Both the position numbers and the translations under genes were made by a program. This document shows, one piece after another, positions 35,330 to 45,660 of a stretch of DNA of 64,000 nucleotides. The stretch's first letter is position 1; each line of letters starts with the position of its first letter. The notes under the pieces were generated by a model. The model searched no databases, was not told the origin of the DNA, and saw only the letters and a list, made by a program, of their open reading frames with translations. Source of the DNA: Sesamum alatum (taxonomy: Eukaryota > Streptophyta > Magnoliopsida > Lamiales > Pedaliaceae); the NCBI GenBank assembly GCA_034509735.1, contig JACGWO010000003.1:7502001-7566000 (forward strand), written 5' to 3'.

Positions 35330-36336
35330 TACTTTCATATTAAAATCTAATATGTTGAGTTCGATCTTGATAATTATGTTTATTATATATTATAAAATAC
35401 TTTAAAAATTCGTAGATTGTTATGATATTTGTTATATTGGTTGTCAAAATTAAAAATGTAAAGAAATAATGATTCATTTTGCCACTAACATATGTTAATG
35501 TGCTATTTTTAAAATTTTACCTTTAAATATTATTTTTTAATATTTGTTCGCTAATTTATCTACGTATCGCGTATTTTTTGTAATATATTATGCAATGCTA
35601 TAGTTTTTTATTTTGTTACTTTATTCAATATCCTTTTATTTCTAAGTATTTTTAAATGATTCATGATGTTGTACTAATTTTTAGTTATTTTTAATAAAAA
35701 ATTTATTTTAATTGACTAAACCGTTTTAAAGTATCAAATACTTTTATTTGTCTTGAAAGGGCTTATAGTTACATCAATTGTATTTATTACTCTATAAGAT
35801 TTTCAATTTAATTAGTTATTATATTACTATTTACAATCTTCTTTAATCTCAATGTCTTGGGGGTTGTCTTTTTACCTGTTAATATTAAAATAAAGTCAAT
35901 TAGTCAATAGTCACTCTTTTTAAAAATTTCAAGAGTACTTCTAATTCAATAAGATTGATAATTTTTATTCGCAATTAAATTTCGATATTTATTCTTTATT
36001 ATATATTTATAGATAGATTTAAGTTGAGATTAGTATTTTATATATTATTTATGTGTTATTTATTTTAAATATTAATGTGTGATAGTATATTAAAATTTTC
36101 TTAGAATAATAATAATTAAATTGCTTCTAGTAAAGTAATTTTGTTGAATATTATTCAGATATATTTTTTTAGTTTGATATATTATTCTTTCTCTAAGTTG
36201 TTTAGAGGCTACTAAGTAGTTTTCTTTTTCTTTTTATATAAAAATTTATTCTTTAATAACTAATTTCTATTTATTATTAAAAGGAACACTTAAGTAAGGG
36301 TGTAGTTGTCCTTTCACAATGAGATTCATATTAAAA
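35330..36336. repeat. ~1-kb tandem repeat, copy 1
   Basis: The copy begins near GTTGAGTTCGATCTTGATAA (35355) and ends near GTGTAGTTGTCCTTTCACAATG (36299-36321). It is colinear with copy 2 over its whole length with scattered substitutions and small indels (offset about 1040 bp). Confidence 0.85.
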
Positions 36337-36374
36337 AAGTACTTGATTAACTTATGCTCTATCCCTTATTTTCA

Positions 36375-37345
36375 TTTAAAGAAAAAAGCTAACATGTTGA
36401 GTTCGATCTTGATAATTATGTTTATTATATATTATAAAATAATTTAAAATTTCATAGATTGTTGTGTTATTTGTTATATTGGTTGTCAAAATAAAAAAAT
36501 GTAAAGAAAATAATGATTTAGTTTCCCACTAACACACGTTAATGTGCTATTTTTAAAAATTTACTTTTAAATATTATTTTTTGATATTTGTTTGCTAATT
36601 TATCTACGTATCACGTATTTTTTGTAATATATTATGCAACACTATAATTTTTTCTATTGTTACTTTTTATTAATATCCTTTTATTTCTAATTATTTTTAA
36701 TTGATTCATGATGTTGTACTAATTTTTAGTTATTTTTAATAAAAACTTTATTTTAATTGACTAAACCCTTTTAAAGTATCAAATATTTCTATTTGTCTTC
36801 AGAGGGCCTATAGTTATGTCAATTGTATTTATTACTTTGCAAGATTTTCAATTTAGTTATTTATTGTATTACTATTTACCGTCTTCTTTAACCTCAATGT
36901 CTTGGGGGAGGGGCGGGGGTGTCTTTTTACCTATTAATATTAAAATAAAGTCAATTAGTCAAATAGTCAATTGTCACTCTTTTTAAAATTTTCAAGAGTG
37001 CTTCTAATTTAATAAGATTGATAATATTTATAGATCGATTTAAGTTTAGATTAGTATTTTATATATTATTTGTGTTATTTATTTTAATATTAATTTGCGA
37101 TAGTATATTGAAATTTTCTTAGAATAATAATTAAATTACTTCTAGCAAAGTAATTCTGTTGAAATATTATTCATATATTTTTTTTAGTTTGGTATATTGT
37201 TTTTTCTGTAAGTTGTTTAGAGCAAGTAGGACTACTAAGTAGTTTTTTTTTTATATATATAGAAATATATTCTTTAATAACTAATTTTTACTTATTATTT
37301 AAAGGAGTACTTAAGTAAGGGTGTAGTTGTCCTTTCACAATGGGA
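36375..37345. repeat. ~1-kb tandem repeat, copy 2
   Basis: Colinear with 35330-36336, including GTTGAGTTCGATCTTGATAA near 36397 and the end word near 37320-37341. Differences include loss of ~60 bp near 37010 and a GGGGGAGGGGCGGGGGTG expansion near 36904-36922 where copy 1 has GGGGGTTG. Confidence 0.85.
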
Positions 37346-37377
37346 ACAAACACTTATAAATTCATACTTTTATATAT

Positions 37378-37425
37378 AGTATAGATATAGATATAGATAT
37401 AGATGTATAGATATAGATATAGATA
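37378..37425. repeat. Hexamer microsatellite (TATAGA)n
   Basis: About eight TATAGA/ATAGAT units at the junction of the Helitron 5' end, with one interruption (GATGTATAG). Confidence 0.8.
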
Positions 37426-37591
37426 AAAGCGGAAGTGGTATATTTTTCTCCTAAATCAATTATTCTGAAAGTTCCTGTCCATTTATCACGCCAGAATTTA
37501 ATTAATGATTCATTTATATATTAAGGGCTCCTTTACTTGAAGTGATTTGAGAAGCATAGATTCCATACTGATTAACCTTGCGCTTACATGG

Positions 37592-38149
37592 TGTCAAGGG
37601 CCGCCCGCACTCTCGGCCCCCTTGACCCAATTTCGGCCATGTTCCATCCGGCCGACCAACACTTCCGCCGACAGGCACTAGGCCTCCGCAGGTTATTAGA
37701 GTCTTAGGTGTGAGTCTTTACTGTAATATTTACTTTTGCTCATGTGGCCCTTTATGCCCCATGAGATGCAATTTTCAGCTTTTCTAGTGTCTAGTTTTGT
37801 CGATAGGAAATTTATTTTTAAGCCTATTATAGGGGGGAATGACCACTCGAAGCTCAGTGTGCATTGCTAGTATCCCCCTCACGGCGATCCCCGTGGCTAG
37901 CTTGCTGTAATCTTCAATATTTCTGCTATCAATATAAAACGCATTTACTGCACGACGTGTTGATTTACTGATTCCGCTGCATTATATTGTTGATTGTCTG
38001 AAACTGTGTTGTTCTTGTCGACGGCCTGTGCGAGGCGTCGGTGGGAATTTGGTTGGTGTTGCTGTTCGGTTGGCGGACGTAGTCGTTGGCTGTGGACTAC
38101 TAGCCACACGGTGCCCCTTTCCCCGCATTGCGGAAGGCGCCCCGTGAGA
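37592..38149 (+). repeat. 5' LTR of the chromovirus
   Basis: Starts TGTCAAGGG and ends CCCCGTGAGA. The ends are TG..GA rather than TG..CA, fixed by the target duplication and the primer-binding site. CAATATAAAACGC at ~37929 is a TATA-like candidate. Confidence 0.95.
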
Positions 38150-38151
38150 GG

Positions 38152-38164
38152 TGGTATCAGAGCC
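38152..38164 (+). other. Met-tRNA primer-binding site
   Basis: TGGTATCAGAGCC, two bases after the 5' LTR end. Confidence 0.95.
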
Positions 38165-38214
38165 TCGGTTGCCTGACGGGGCCGAGGCGGGTTACGAGAG
38201 CCAGTTCTGCTAGA

Positions 38215-39273
38215 ATGTCGGACCAGGACCCTGAGAGTCCGAGAGGGGCCGAGGAGCTCCGTGAAAGGATCACAGACCCGGAGGCCGAAATCTCCCGGTT
38301 GACTGAGGTGGTCGAGAATTTGGAAGATCATGTTGCCACACTGGAGCATGAGATCTCGGAGCTGCGTTCCGACCTGAGGGAATGCCAGCATGCGGTCCGG
38401 GATGCTTATGGCCAGGGCGGTGTTGTTGATATGCAACGCAAGATGGAGGAAATGGCCCTACAGATTGGGATTCTCCAACGGGCGGTGGGCAACGCACCTG
38501 TTGCTCCTGATAATGGTGCTAGGCTTCGGATTCCTGAACCGAAGGCCTACGGCGGTGCTCGAGATGCGAAGGAGGTCGAGAACTTTCTGTTTGACATGGA
38601 ACAGTACTTCCTTGCGGCTAATGTGGTCGACGAGGCAAGGAGGGTGTCTACTGCAACCATGTATCTGACTGGTGATGCCAAGCTATGGTGGCGTACCAAG
38701 TATGCCGAGATTCAGGCAAATCACATCCGCCTGGATACTTGGGACCTTCTGCGGGAAGCCATTCGCGAGCAGTTCTTCCCGGAGAATGTGGAATATAATG
38801 CCCGACGGGCGCTGCGGAAGCTAGAACACACCGGCTCCGTGCGGGATTATGTCAAGGCCTTTTCGGCACTGATGTTGGACATCAGGGATATGTCGGAGAA
38901 GGATAAGCTCTTCACCTTTATGGAGGGCCTGAAACCGTGGGCGCGACTTGAGTTACAGCGTCAACGTGTGGCTGATTTGGGATCAGCGATGGCTGCGGCC
39001 GAACGCTTGGCAGATTTCAACCCAGAGTCTCGGAGGGATAGGCAGACGACGCCTAGTCCCACACAAAATAGGCCGGGAGGGTCGAAACCGTTCAAGAGTA
39101 ACTCGAACAGGAGTGGGGGAGAGCGAAGGTCCCACGCTCCCTCCAGTTCGCAAGGGAACTCCAGCAGGGGGAAGCCTTGGACAACAGGCAAGGGGCGTCA
39201 CAGAGAAGTAGTGGGTGCTTTCTGTGCGATGGCCCGCATCGATATCGGGATTGCCCGAAGAGACAGCTGTTGA
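38215..39273 (+). CDS. Chromovirus gag (capsid/nucleocapsid), frame broken near its end
   Basis: The ATG at 38215 is the first after the primer-binding site and starts MSDQDPESPRGAEELRER; upstream in-frame extension lies in the LTR. Residues ~13-65 form a coiled coil with regular Leu/Ile heptads (SRLTEVVENLEDHVATLEHE). The Retrotrans_gag domain follows with AKLWWRTKYAEIQ, WDLLREAIREQFFPENVEYN and GSVRDYVKAFSALMLDI. A Ser/Arg/Gly-rich nucleic-acid-binding tail follows. The CCHC knuckle is not in this frame: the last ~30 residues are a shifted reading and the knuckle continues in another frame from ~39180. Gag assembles the retrotransposon particle. Confidence 0.85.
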   Translation: MSDQDPESPRGAEELRERITDPEAEISRLTEVVENLEDHVATLEHEISELRSDLRECQHAVRDAYGQGGVVDMQRKMEEMALQIGILQRAVGNAPVAPDNGARLRIPEPKAYGGARDAKEVENFLFDMEQYFLAANVVDEARRVSTATMYLTGDAKLWWRTKYAEIQANHIRLDTWDLLREAIREQFFPENVEYNARRALRKLEHTGSVRDYVKAFSALMLDIRDMSEKDKLFTFMEGLKPWARLELQRQRVADLGSAMAAAERLADFNPESRRDRQTTPSPTQNRPGGSKPFKSNSNRSGGERRSHAPSSSQGNSSRGKPWTTGKGRHREVVGAFCAMARIDIGIARRDSC

Positions 39274-39930
39274 ATGTGCTGGCGACCTATACTGAGAAGG
39301 TGCCACCCGCAAAGTCAGCAGCGCCACCCGAGACGACGAGTGGCGAGAATGATTCTGAGGAGGATGAGGACAACCTGGGTGCAATATCAAAATGGTGCAA
39401 CACGTTGTCCCATGTGGCTGCAAAGAAGGCAGTGCCTCCCCGGGCAGGAAAGACTGCCCCGGCTCTTGAAGGGAGCCAGATTGAAGACAAGACACAATCC
39501 AGGTCTTTTCGGAAGAAAGGGTTGATGTACGTGGATGTGAAGATTCATGGCAAGCCGGTTCGTGCTATGATCGACACTGGTGCTTCACACAACTACCTAG
39601 CCAGCGCCGAAGTAGAGAGACTCGGGCTTGTGCTAGAGAAGGGAGTTGGTCGAGTGAAGGCCATCAATTCGGCTGCGCAGCCATTGCTGGCGTAGCGAAA
39701 TCTGTGACGATTAAGATTGGTCCGTTCGAAGGCAAGACTAATCTTTCTGTGGTCGTGATGGACGACTTCAAGCTCATCCTCGGGCTTGAGTTTTTGCGGG
39801 ATACACGGACGGCGGTGTTACCCTATGCTGATTCCTTGATGATGTTGGGCGCCAAACCTTGCATCATCCCAGTGCTGGCCGGGCAGACCGGTGGGGAGAA
39901 ATTTGTCGGCCATGCAGTTTGAGAAGGGGC
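39177..39930 (+). pseudogene. Chromovirus nucleocapsid knuckle and aspartic protease, split by frameshifts
   Basis: The frame carries CFLCDGPHRYRDCPKR (CCHC knuckle, CX2CX3HX4C) at about 39212-39260, an acidic linker, then the protease motif VRAMIDTGASHNYLA (39560-39600; DTGA catalytic triad). The frame closes at 39695 and the protease continues one base over as VTIKIGPFEGKTNL..DFKLILGLEFL (39704-39810), closing again at 39922. Shifts therefore lie near 39180, near 39685 and near 39895. The protease would mature Gag-Pol. Confidence 0.85.
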
Positions 39931-41843
39931 GCAAGCGGAATGAACCATCCTACTTGTGCACTCTTCGCCTTGATGAAGTTGAAAGGGCGTCGGGCCCCAT
40001 ACCCGGCGTAGTGAAGAAGCTCTTGAGAGAGTTCGAAGACGTGATGCCCGATGAACTGCCTCGGAAGCTACCGCCGAAGAGGGCAGTGGATCACGAGATT
40101 GAGTTAGTGCCTGGCACGAAGCCTCCTGCCAGGGCACCTTACAGAATGACGCAGCCTGAGCTTGTGGAGCTTAGGACGCAGCTGAAGGATATGTTGGAGA
40201 GTGGCATTATTAAGCCCGCGAAGTCGCCGTATGGAGCGCCAGTCCTGTTTCAGAAGAAGGCCGACGGCTCTCTACGGATGTGTTGTGACTACCGGGCCTT
40301 GAACAAAATTACTGTGAAGAACAAATATCCTATACCGCTCGTGGCGGACTGCTTTGACCGTTTATGCCAAGCGAAGTATTTTACGAAGATTGACTTGAGG
40401 TCGGGCTATTGGCAGGTCCGAATCAAGGAGGGCGATGAGGCAAAGACGACAGTGGTCACGAGGTATGGAGCTTTTGAGTTCCTTGTCATGCCTTTCGGCC
40501 TGACGAATGCTCCAGCTACCTTCAGCACTTTGATGAACCAAGTACTCCATGGTTTTCTTGATGAGTTCGTGGTGGTGTACTTGGACGATATTGTTGTGTA
40601 CAGCAAGACCTTGGCCGAGCACGTTGGGCACTTGCGGCAGGTTCTTGCGAGACTCCGTGAGCACGAGTTATATGCGAAGGTGTCGAAATGCTCGTTTGCT
40701 CAGGAGACTATCAGCTTCTTGGGACACATTGTGGGGACCGGGCAGATACGAATGGATCCCAAGAAGGTACAGGCTATCCAGGAGTGGCAGCCACCGAGTA
40801 ATGTACATGAGTTGCGGTCATTTCTCGGCCTGGCTAATTATTATCGGCGCTTTGTGAAGGGCTACTCTGAGATAGCACGGCCCATGACAGACTTGACGAA
40901 GAAGACAGAGACTTGGAATTGGACATCCCAATGCCAAGTGGCCTTCGACAGCCTTAAAGAGGCAATGGTGACAGATCCTGTGTTGGCCCTACCAGACATG
41001 TCGAAACCTTTCGAGGTGGAGACCGATGCTTCAGACTTTGCCTTAGGAGGCGTCCTAATGCAAGACGGCCACCCAGTTGCCTATGAGAGCAGGAAGCTTA
41101 AAGATGTTGAGAGGCGCTATTCAGTGCACGAGAAAGAGTTGCTGGCCGTAGTTCATTGCCTTAGACTATGGCGGCATTATTTATTGGGCTCTCCCTTCGT
41201 GGTCAAGACGGACAACACTGCAGTGAGTCATTTCATGTCGCAGCCGAAGTTGACCAGCAGGCAGGCACGCTGGCAGGAAATGCTGTCAGAATTTCACTTT
41301 GTGTTAGAGTACCGGGCCGGCTCTAGCAACCCTGCGGCAGATGCGCTGAGCCGCAGGGCAGATTTGGCTACTGTGGGGTCGGTAGCGGCACTTTCCTCGA
41401 GTGTTGTTGCCACCTCGGTGAAGGACCGGGCGCGTGAGCTATTACCGAAAGATCCAGCTGCGCAGGGCCTGGTTTATTTGGTCGAGCAGGGCAAGGCTCG
41501 ACGGTTCTGGTTAGAGGACGGACTTCTGATGACCAAGGGAAACCGCGTATATATACCAAAGGGCGGGGACCTGCGGAAATCACTTATTTCGGAATGCCAT
41601 GACACTCTTTGGGCGGGACATCCGGGAGAAGAGCGCACCTATGCGTTGGCGCAGAGGGCCTATTATTGGCCACAGATGCGGGATGATGTAGAGACATATG
41701 TCCGCACCTGCTTGATTTATCAGCAGGACAAGGCAGACCATCAGAAGAAGGCTGGTTTGCTGCAACCACTGCCATCCCAAAGAGACCGTGGGAAAGTGTT
41801 TCCATGGACTACATTTCTGGCTTGCCTAAGGTGGGAGACTTAG
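39891..41843 (+). CDS. Chromovirus reverse transcriptase, RNase H and integrase N-terminus
   Basis: A 650-residue open frame. Reverse transcriptase: [40 protein letters not shown] (usually RMCVDYR), [16 protein letters not shown] and the catalytic YLDD at 40578-40589. RNase [21 protein letters not shown] (~41008-41070) and [16 protein letters not shown]. Integrase zinc finger: [15 protein letters not shown] then [14 protein letters not shown], where the last Cys of HHCC is replaced by Tyr (~41720). The frame ends at 41843 because of a one-base shift near 41775; integrase continues in the next frame. It copies element RNA to DNA inside particles. Confidence 0.9.
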   Translation: MGRNLSAMQFEKGRKRNEPSYLCTLRLDEVERASGPIPGVVKKLLREFEDVMPDELPRKLPPKRAVDHEIELVPGTKPPARAPYRMTQPELVELRTQLKDMLESGIIKPAKSPYGAPVLFQKKADGSLRMCCDYRALNKITVKNKYPIPLVADCFDRLCQAKYFTKIDLRSGYWQVRIKEGDEAKTTVVTRYGAFEFLVMPFGLTNAPATFSTLMNQVLHGFLDEFVVVYLDDIVVYSKTLAEHVGHLRQVLARLREHELYAKVSKCSFAQETISFLGHIVGTGQIRMDPKKVQAIQEWQPPSNVHELRSFLGLANYYRRFVKGYSEIARPMTDLTKKTETWNWTSQCQVAFDSLKEAMVTDPVLALPDMSKPFEVETDASDFALGGVLMQDGHPVAYESRKLKDVERRYSVHEKELLAVVHCLRLWRHYLLGSPFVVKTDNTAVSHFMSQPKLTSRQARWQEMLSEFHFVLEYRAGSSNPAADALSRRADLATVGSVAALSSSVVATSVKDRARELLPKDPAAQGLVYLVEQGKARRFWLEDGLLMTKGNRVYIPKGGDLRKSLISECHDTLWAGHPGEERTYALAQRAYYWPQMRDDVETYVRTCLIYQQDKADHQKKAGLLQPLPSQRDRGKVFPWTTFLACLRWET

Positions 41844-42930
41844 GGAGCATTATCGTCGTGGTAGACCGTTTGTCCAAATACGCTACCTTTATTGCGGCCC
41901 AAAACATGTTACAGCGGAAGGGACGGCTCATCTCTTCTTCAAGCATATCGTCAAATACTGGGGACTGCCGAAAGACATCGTCAGCGATCGGGACTCCCGG
42001 TTCACTGGCGTCTTCTGGACCGAGCTGTTCAAACTCCTCGGGTCCAAACTGAATATGAGCTCCAGCTATCATCCACAATCCGACGGCCAGACGGAGCGCT
42101 TTAATTCTATGTTGGAGGAATATCTCCGACATTATGTACGTGGTACTCAGAAGGATTGGGTGAAGCTGTTGGATGTCGCTCAGCTGTGTTTCAACGCCCA
42201 AAAGAGCTCTTCCACCAACAAGAGCGCTTTTGAAATTGTCACTGGGCAGCAGCCGCTCCTCCCTCACACTATCGACTCCCCACAGAGTGTGAGATCCCCA
42301 CTTGCTCGAAGCTTCTCTGAGGAATGGAAAAGAAATGTTGAGATAGCCAGAAGTTGCCTCGAGAAAGCACAGAAGCGGATGAAGAAGTATGCAGATAAGA
42401 ATCGCCGCTTCGTCGAGTTTACCGCGGGAGACCTTGTGATGGTGAAGGTTCCGGACCCGAGATTATCAAAGTCGGCCAGGGGGAGAGACCCTCGCCTTAT
42501 GCAGAAGTACGTCGGTCCTTTACCCATCATCAAGCGTATTGGGACGGTAGCCTACAAGGTAGAGTTACCTTCCTGGTGGAAGATTCACAATGTCCTCCAT
42601 GTGAGCCAATTGAAGAAATATACAGCAGACAAGGAGGATGACACCCGCAATCAGCCGAGCCGCCCCCAACTTGAATTGAAGAAGACCCAGAAGAGGGTGG
42701 CCGAAGCTATCTTGAACCACCGAGCCACACGTACTGCAAAGAAAGATGTTACTGAGTACCTGGTGAAGTGGAGGGGATGTAGCAGCGAGGAGAATACTTG
42801 GGAACGGGTGACGGACCTTAAGGCCTTCCTACCTTTGATTGAAGCGTACCATGTTTCCATGTCGCCGAGGACGTCGCCATCTCAAGTGGGGGAGAATGTC
42901 AAGGGCCGCCCGCACTCTCGGCCCCCTTGA
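41804..42930 (+). pseudogene. Chromovirus integrase core and chromodomain, one frameshift
   Basis: [20 protein letters not shown] (41804 on; first catalytic Asp) breaks near 41895-41900 and resumes one base over with WGLPKDIVSDRDSRFTG (second Asp) and SSSYHPQSDGQTERFN (Glu). A 291-residue open frame (42055-42930) then carries the end of integrase, the GPLPIIKRIGTVAYKVELP block and a chromodomain YLVKWRGCSSEENTWERVTD (~42755-42815). Chromodomains tether integration to marked chromatin and define chromoviruses. The frame runs through the polypurine tract and 34 bases into the LTR. Confidence 0.9.
42884..42896 (+). other. Polypurine tract
   Basis: AAGTGGGGGAGAA immediately before the 3' LTR; it primes plus-strand synthesis. 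Confidence 0.9.
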
Positions 42931-43454
42931 CCCAATTTCGGCCATGTTCCATCCGGCCGACCAACACTTCCGCCGACAGGCACTAGGCCTCCGCAGGTTA
43001 TTAGAGTCTTAGGTGTGAGTCTTTACTGTAATATTTACTTTTGCTCATGTGGCCCTTTATGCCCCATGAGATGCAATTTTCAGCTTTTCTAGTGTCTAGT
43101 TTTGTCGATAGGAAATTTATTTTTAAGCCTATTATAGGGGGGAATGACCACTCGAAGCTCAGTGTGCATTGCTAGTATCCCCCTCACGGCGATCCCCGTG
43201 GCTAGCTTGCTGTAATCTTCAATATTTCTGCTATCAATATAAAACGCATTTACTGCACGACGTGTTGATTTACTGATTCCGCTGCATTATATTGTTGATT
43301 GTCTGAAACTGTGTTGTTCTTGTCGACGGCATGTGCGAGGCGTCGGTGGGAATTTGGTTGGTGTTGCTGTTCGGTTGGCGGACGTAGTCGTTGGCTGTGG
43401 ACTACTAGCCACACGGTGCCCCTTTCCCCGCATTGCGGAAGGCGCCCCGTGAGA
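42897..43454 (+). repeat. 3' LTR of the chromovirus
   Basis: Identical to the 5' LTR apart from one base; followed by the CATGG duplication. Confidence 0.95.
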
Positions 43455-43489
43455 CATGGTCAGATGATAGATGTGTCATTAGTTTATAT

Positions 43490-44300
43490 AGGCATAAAAT
43501 ATATAAAATTTTTGTGTGTTTTGAAAAATCGACTAAAAATTCTCAGTGTTATGAAAATAGGCTAAGAACCTCATTGTGTTTTTAAAATTCGGCATAATTG
43601 TCCCTCTCCATTAAAAAACACGAACGGCGTTAAATTTTTGATAAATTGACCGTTATGATCTTATTCATTATATATTATTCCTTATTTTAATAACCGTTAA
43701 TCTTTATTGATTACATAAGGGGTGTTAGATCTAACTAATTAATTTTGACCATCAGATGTTAAATTTATAAAAAAATCAACGATTTAGATAACTAATTTTA
43801 ATTATATATTATAAAAAATAAAAATATTATTTTAAATAAATTAAATAAAATTATTCCCCCCCCTTCCCCCAACCTCTTACCGCCCAACACCACCCGCTCC
43901 CCAGAGAAGTGTCGGGGACGCCTTCGCCCTTGAAGCCGTCACCCAAATCTATGCTGGGTGACGTCACGGTCGCCCAAGGGCGACACCCCGTCACCAGATT
44001 GGGGGCGACGTCGCAAAGATCTGGACGACGTCGCCAACATCCAAGTTAAAAATGCTCAAGTTAAATGTATACACAAAATGAGAGTATTTTAGTAAAAATC
44101 GCTTAAAATTGATGTCAAAAGCAGTTAGAAAACACTCCAAATTGCGTGACGCGTGCATGTAATACATCTTTCGTTGTTAATTACTAACGTAATGGGTGTT
44201 TTTTGTTGAGTTTAAGAAAATACGAGGATTTTTTGACCTATTCCATATCACAGAAAATTCTAGCTTTTTCAACAAAACATGGGATAAATGGGAGTCAGCT
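43490..44300. mobile_element. Decayed non-autonomous MULE-like fold-back element
   Basis: The left arm (~43500-43640: TGTTTTGAAAAATCGACTAA, then TGTTATGAAAATAGG) and the complement of the right arm (~44290-44150: TTTTGTTGAAAAAGCTAGAA, then GATATGGAATAGG) align as imperfect inverted repeats of 80-150 bp. Between them lies a CG-rich core (43880-44040) with repeated GGCGAC/GTCGCC words, common in Mutator-type elements that carried host DNA. No transposase is present. Ends and target duplication are not resolved. Confidence 0.45.
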
Positions 44301-44430
44301 GTTTACATATTATTATTATTATGTACTAATGTAACAAGAAAAATTGTAGTGATTGTTATGAATCTTGTTTACTCTGTTATGATTATATTTGGATAATGTA
44401 TGTTAATACAAAAAAGCCCATTAATAAGAC

Positions 44431-44900
44431 TGATGTTGCAAGAAATAAAAGGTAATTCAACAACAACGAAATAAGGGTAATTCGACGATAAATGTAATAA
44501 TCGATTTATTAATTATGAATTGGGCACAATCGTCAATACGTACAAATCGATTCAAGGAAAAATGATAGCACAAGTGTACTAGTGAAGTTCTCTCCAAATT
44601 CAAGATCCCTCAAATGAAGGGGTTGAGTCCCTATTTATACAACGATTCTATTTACAACAAGTATGGTGTATTGTCTTTATTGTCCTTCGTCTTCATAGTC
44701 TTGGATATAAATGGTAACGTCTCATGGGGACGTTATGGTCTTTTCCTTGTTTTGTCATTAATGGAGGAGCTTCCATGGATCAAGCCCCCTTTGCATGATT
44801 TCCTCCATGAGTTGACGATCTTCATTACATTTTCCTTGATTTCTTCTTATTTGATGGAGAGAATTAAATGCCCTTTGACTTTTTATTTTTTTCCATGTCA
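44431..44900 (-). repeat. 3' LTR of the gag-only gypsy element
   Basis: On the minus strand starts TGACATGGAAAAAAATAAAA and ends TTGCAACATCA. It contains CCCTATTTATACAACG (plus strand), whose complement is a TATA-like GTATAAATAGGG promoter at ~44630. Confidence 0.9.
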
Positions 44901-44915
44901 ACTGCCCCCTCAAGT
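44901..44915 (-). other. Polypurine tract of the gag-only element
   Basis: The minus strand reads ACTTGAGGGGGCAGT directly before the 3' LTR. Confidence 0.75.
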
Positions 44916-45377
44916 TCCAAGCATTCAGGAAGGAATAATTGGAACTTTGGTAAGTAGGATCTATTCAATTTGGTTAGTCATCTTGTTTTTCCAAGAAGGG
45001 AGAGGAAGAGCATATTTTTGGCAGGCAAAATCTTCTTCGTTTGGAAACTTCTTCATCTCCTTCATCTATATATACGCGTCTTGTTCGTTCAGTTTGGAAC
45101 TTTTTGAGCTTTGTTCGTCGTTCACTCCTTCTTGGATCGTGCTTCCTCTTAGGATTGGGTGCGCTATCTTTTCCATCGTTTTCCAAATGTCGAACCGAAA
45201 AGGTACTTTTTAATCAAGAACGCTTTTTGGATTGCATTCTTTTTGCGTCGCTTCCTTCGTATCTTATTTTTCGCGAGGTTTCTTGCTTCTCCTCTTCTCG
45301 GTCGTAGTTAATAATTTTCAAGAGGGAGTTATGGAGTCTTCTTGTAGGTCTGGTGGGGTTCGGCTCGACCACGAGGG

Positions 45378-45660
45378 GGGCCGAGGCGGAGATATGGTGC
45401 TAGCCGCAACCCTGAAGGGCTCGGCCAACAGGCTGGTCGAGGCGGCCGAGGCGCCGGCTTCGACCAACCTGGTCGAGGCGGCCGAGGCGCTGGCCTCGAC
45501 TGGCAGCTGGTCGAGGCCTGGGCCTCGTCCGCCTTGTCGGTCGAGGCGGTGGCCTCGGCCAGCCTGGTCGAGGCGGCCGAGGCGCCGGCCTCGACCAACC
45601 TGGTCGAGGCTTCTAGCCTCGGCCTGGCAGCTGGTCGAGGCTGCCTCGACCATGTTGTTG
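45378..45660. repeat. GC-rich block of direct and inverted GGTCGAGGC repeats
   Basis: Many copies of TGGTCGAGGC and its complement GCCTCGACCA, with (GC)GGCCGAGGCGCCGGC linkers. It is over 65% GC by eye in an otherwise AT-rich element and dense in CpG. Long frames here (for example 45232-45780, +) are by-products of the repeat. Confidence 0.85.

Larger units (their letters stand above)
33903..37385 (-). mobile_element. Candidate non-autonomous Helitron, 3.5 kb, very AT-rich
   Basis: On the minus strand it begins TCTATACTATATATAAAAG (37385), a canonical plant Helitron 5' start, preceded by A. It ends CTAG (33906-33903) followed by T, as required for insertion between A and T. Eleven bases before the CTAG lies GTGCATCGTGCATC, a small TGCA-TCG-TGCA hairpin resembling the degenerated CCCGTGC..GCACGGG hairpin of many Helitron families. 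No protein coding is present; the interior holds a ~1-kb tandem duplication. The TATAGA repeat at the 5' boundary makes the exact start ambiguous by a few units. Confidence 0.6.
37592..43454 (+). mobile_element. Young Ty3/gypsy chromovirus, full length 5863 bp
   Basis: LTRs at 37592-38149 and 42897-43454 are both 558 bp and differ by one base seen on direct reading (C versus A in GACGGCCTGTG/GACGGCATGTG, 38022 equivalent). Both sides carry target duplication CATGG (37587-37591, 43455-43459). It has a Met-tRNA primer-binding site, gag, protease, reverse transcriptase, RNase H, integrase with chromodomain and a purine tract. It is GC-rich compared with its AT-rich surroundings. Despite its youth the gag-pol frame shifts at about five sites (see pieces). 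Confidence 0.95.

Noticed and set aside
35330..37345. The two ~1-kb repeats as LTRs of a retrotransposon
   Set aside because: They are nearly adjacent with no internal domain, primer-binding site or TG..CA ends.
39150..39300. Programmed gag/pol frameshift in the chromovirus
   Set aside because: The shift lies before the CCHC knuckle, inside gag, and further shifts follow at four other places. This fits mutation or sequencing error better than a programmed site.
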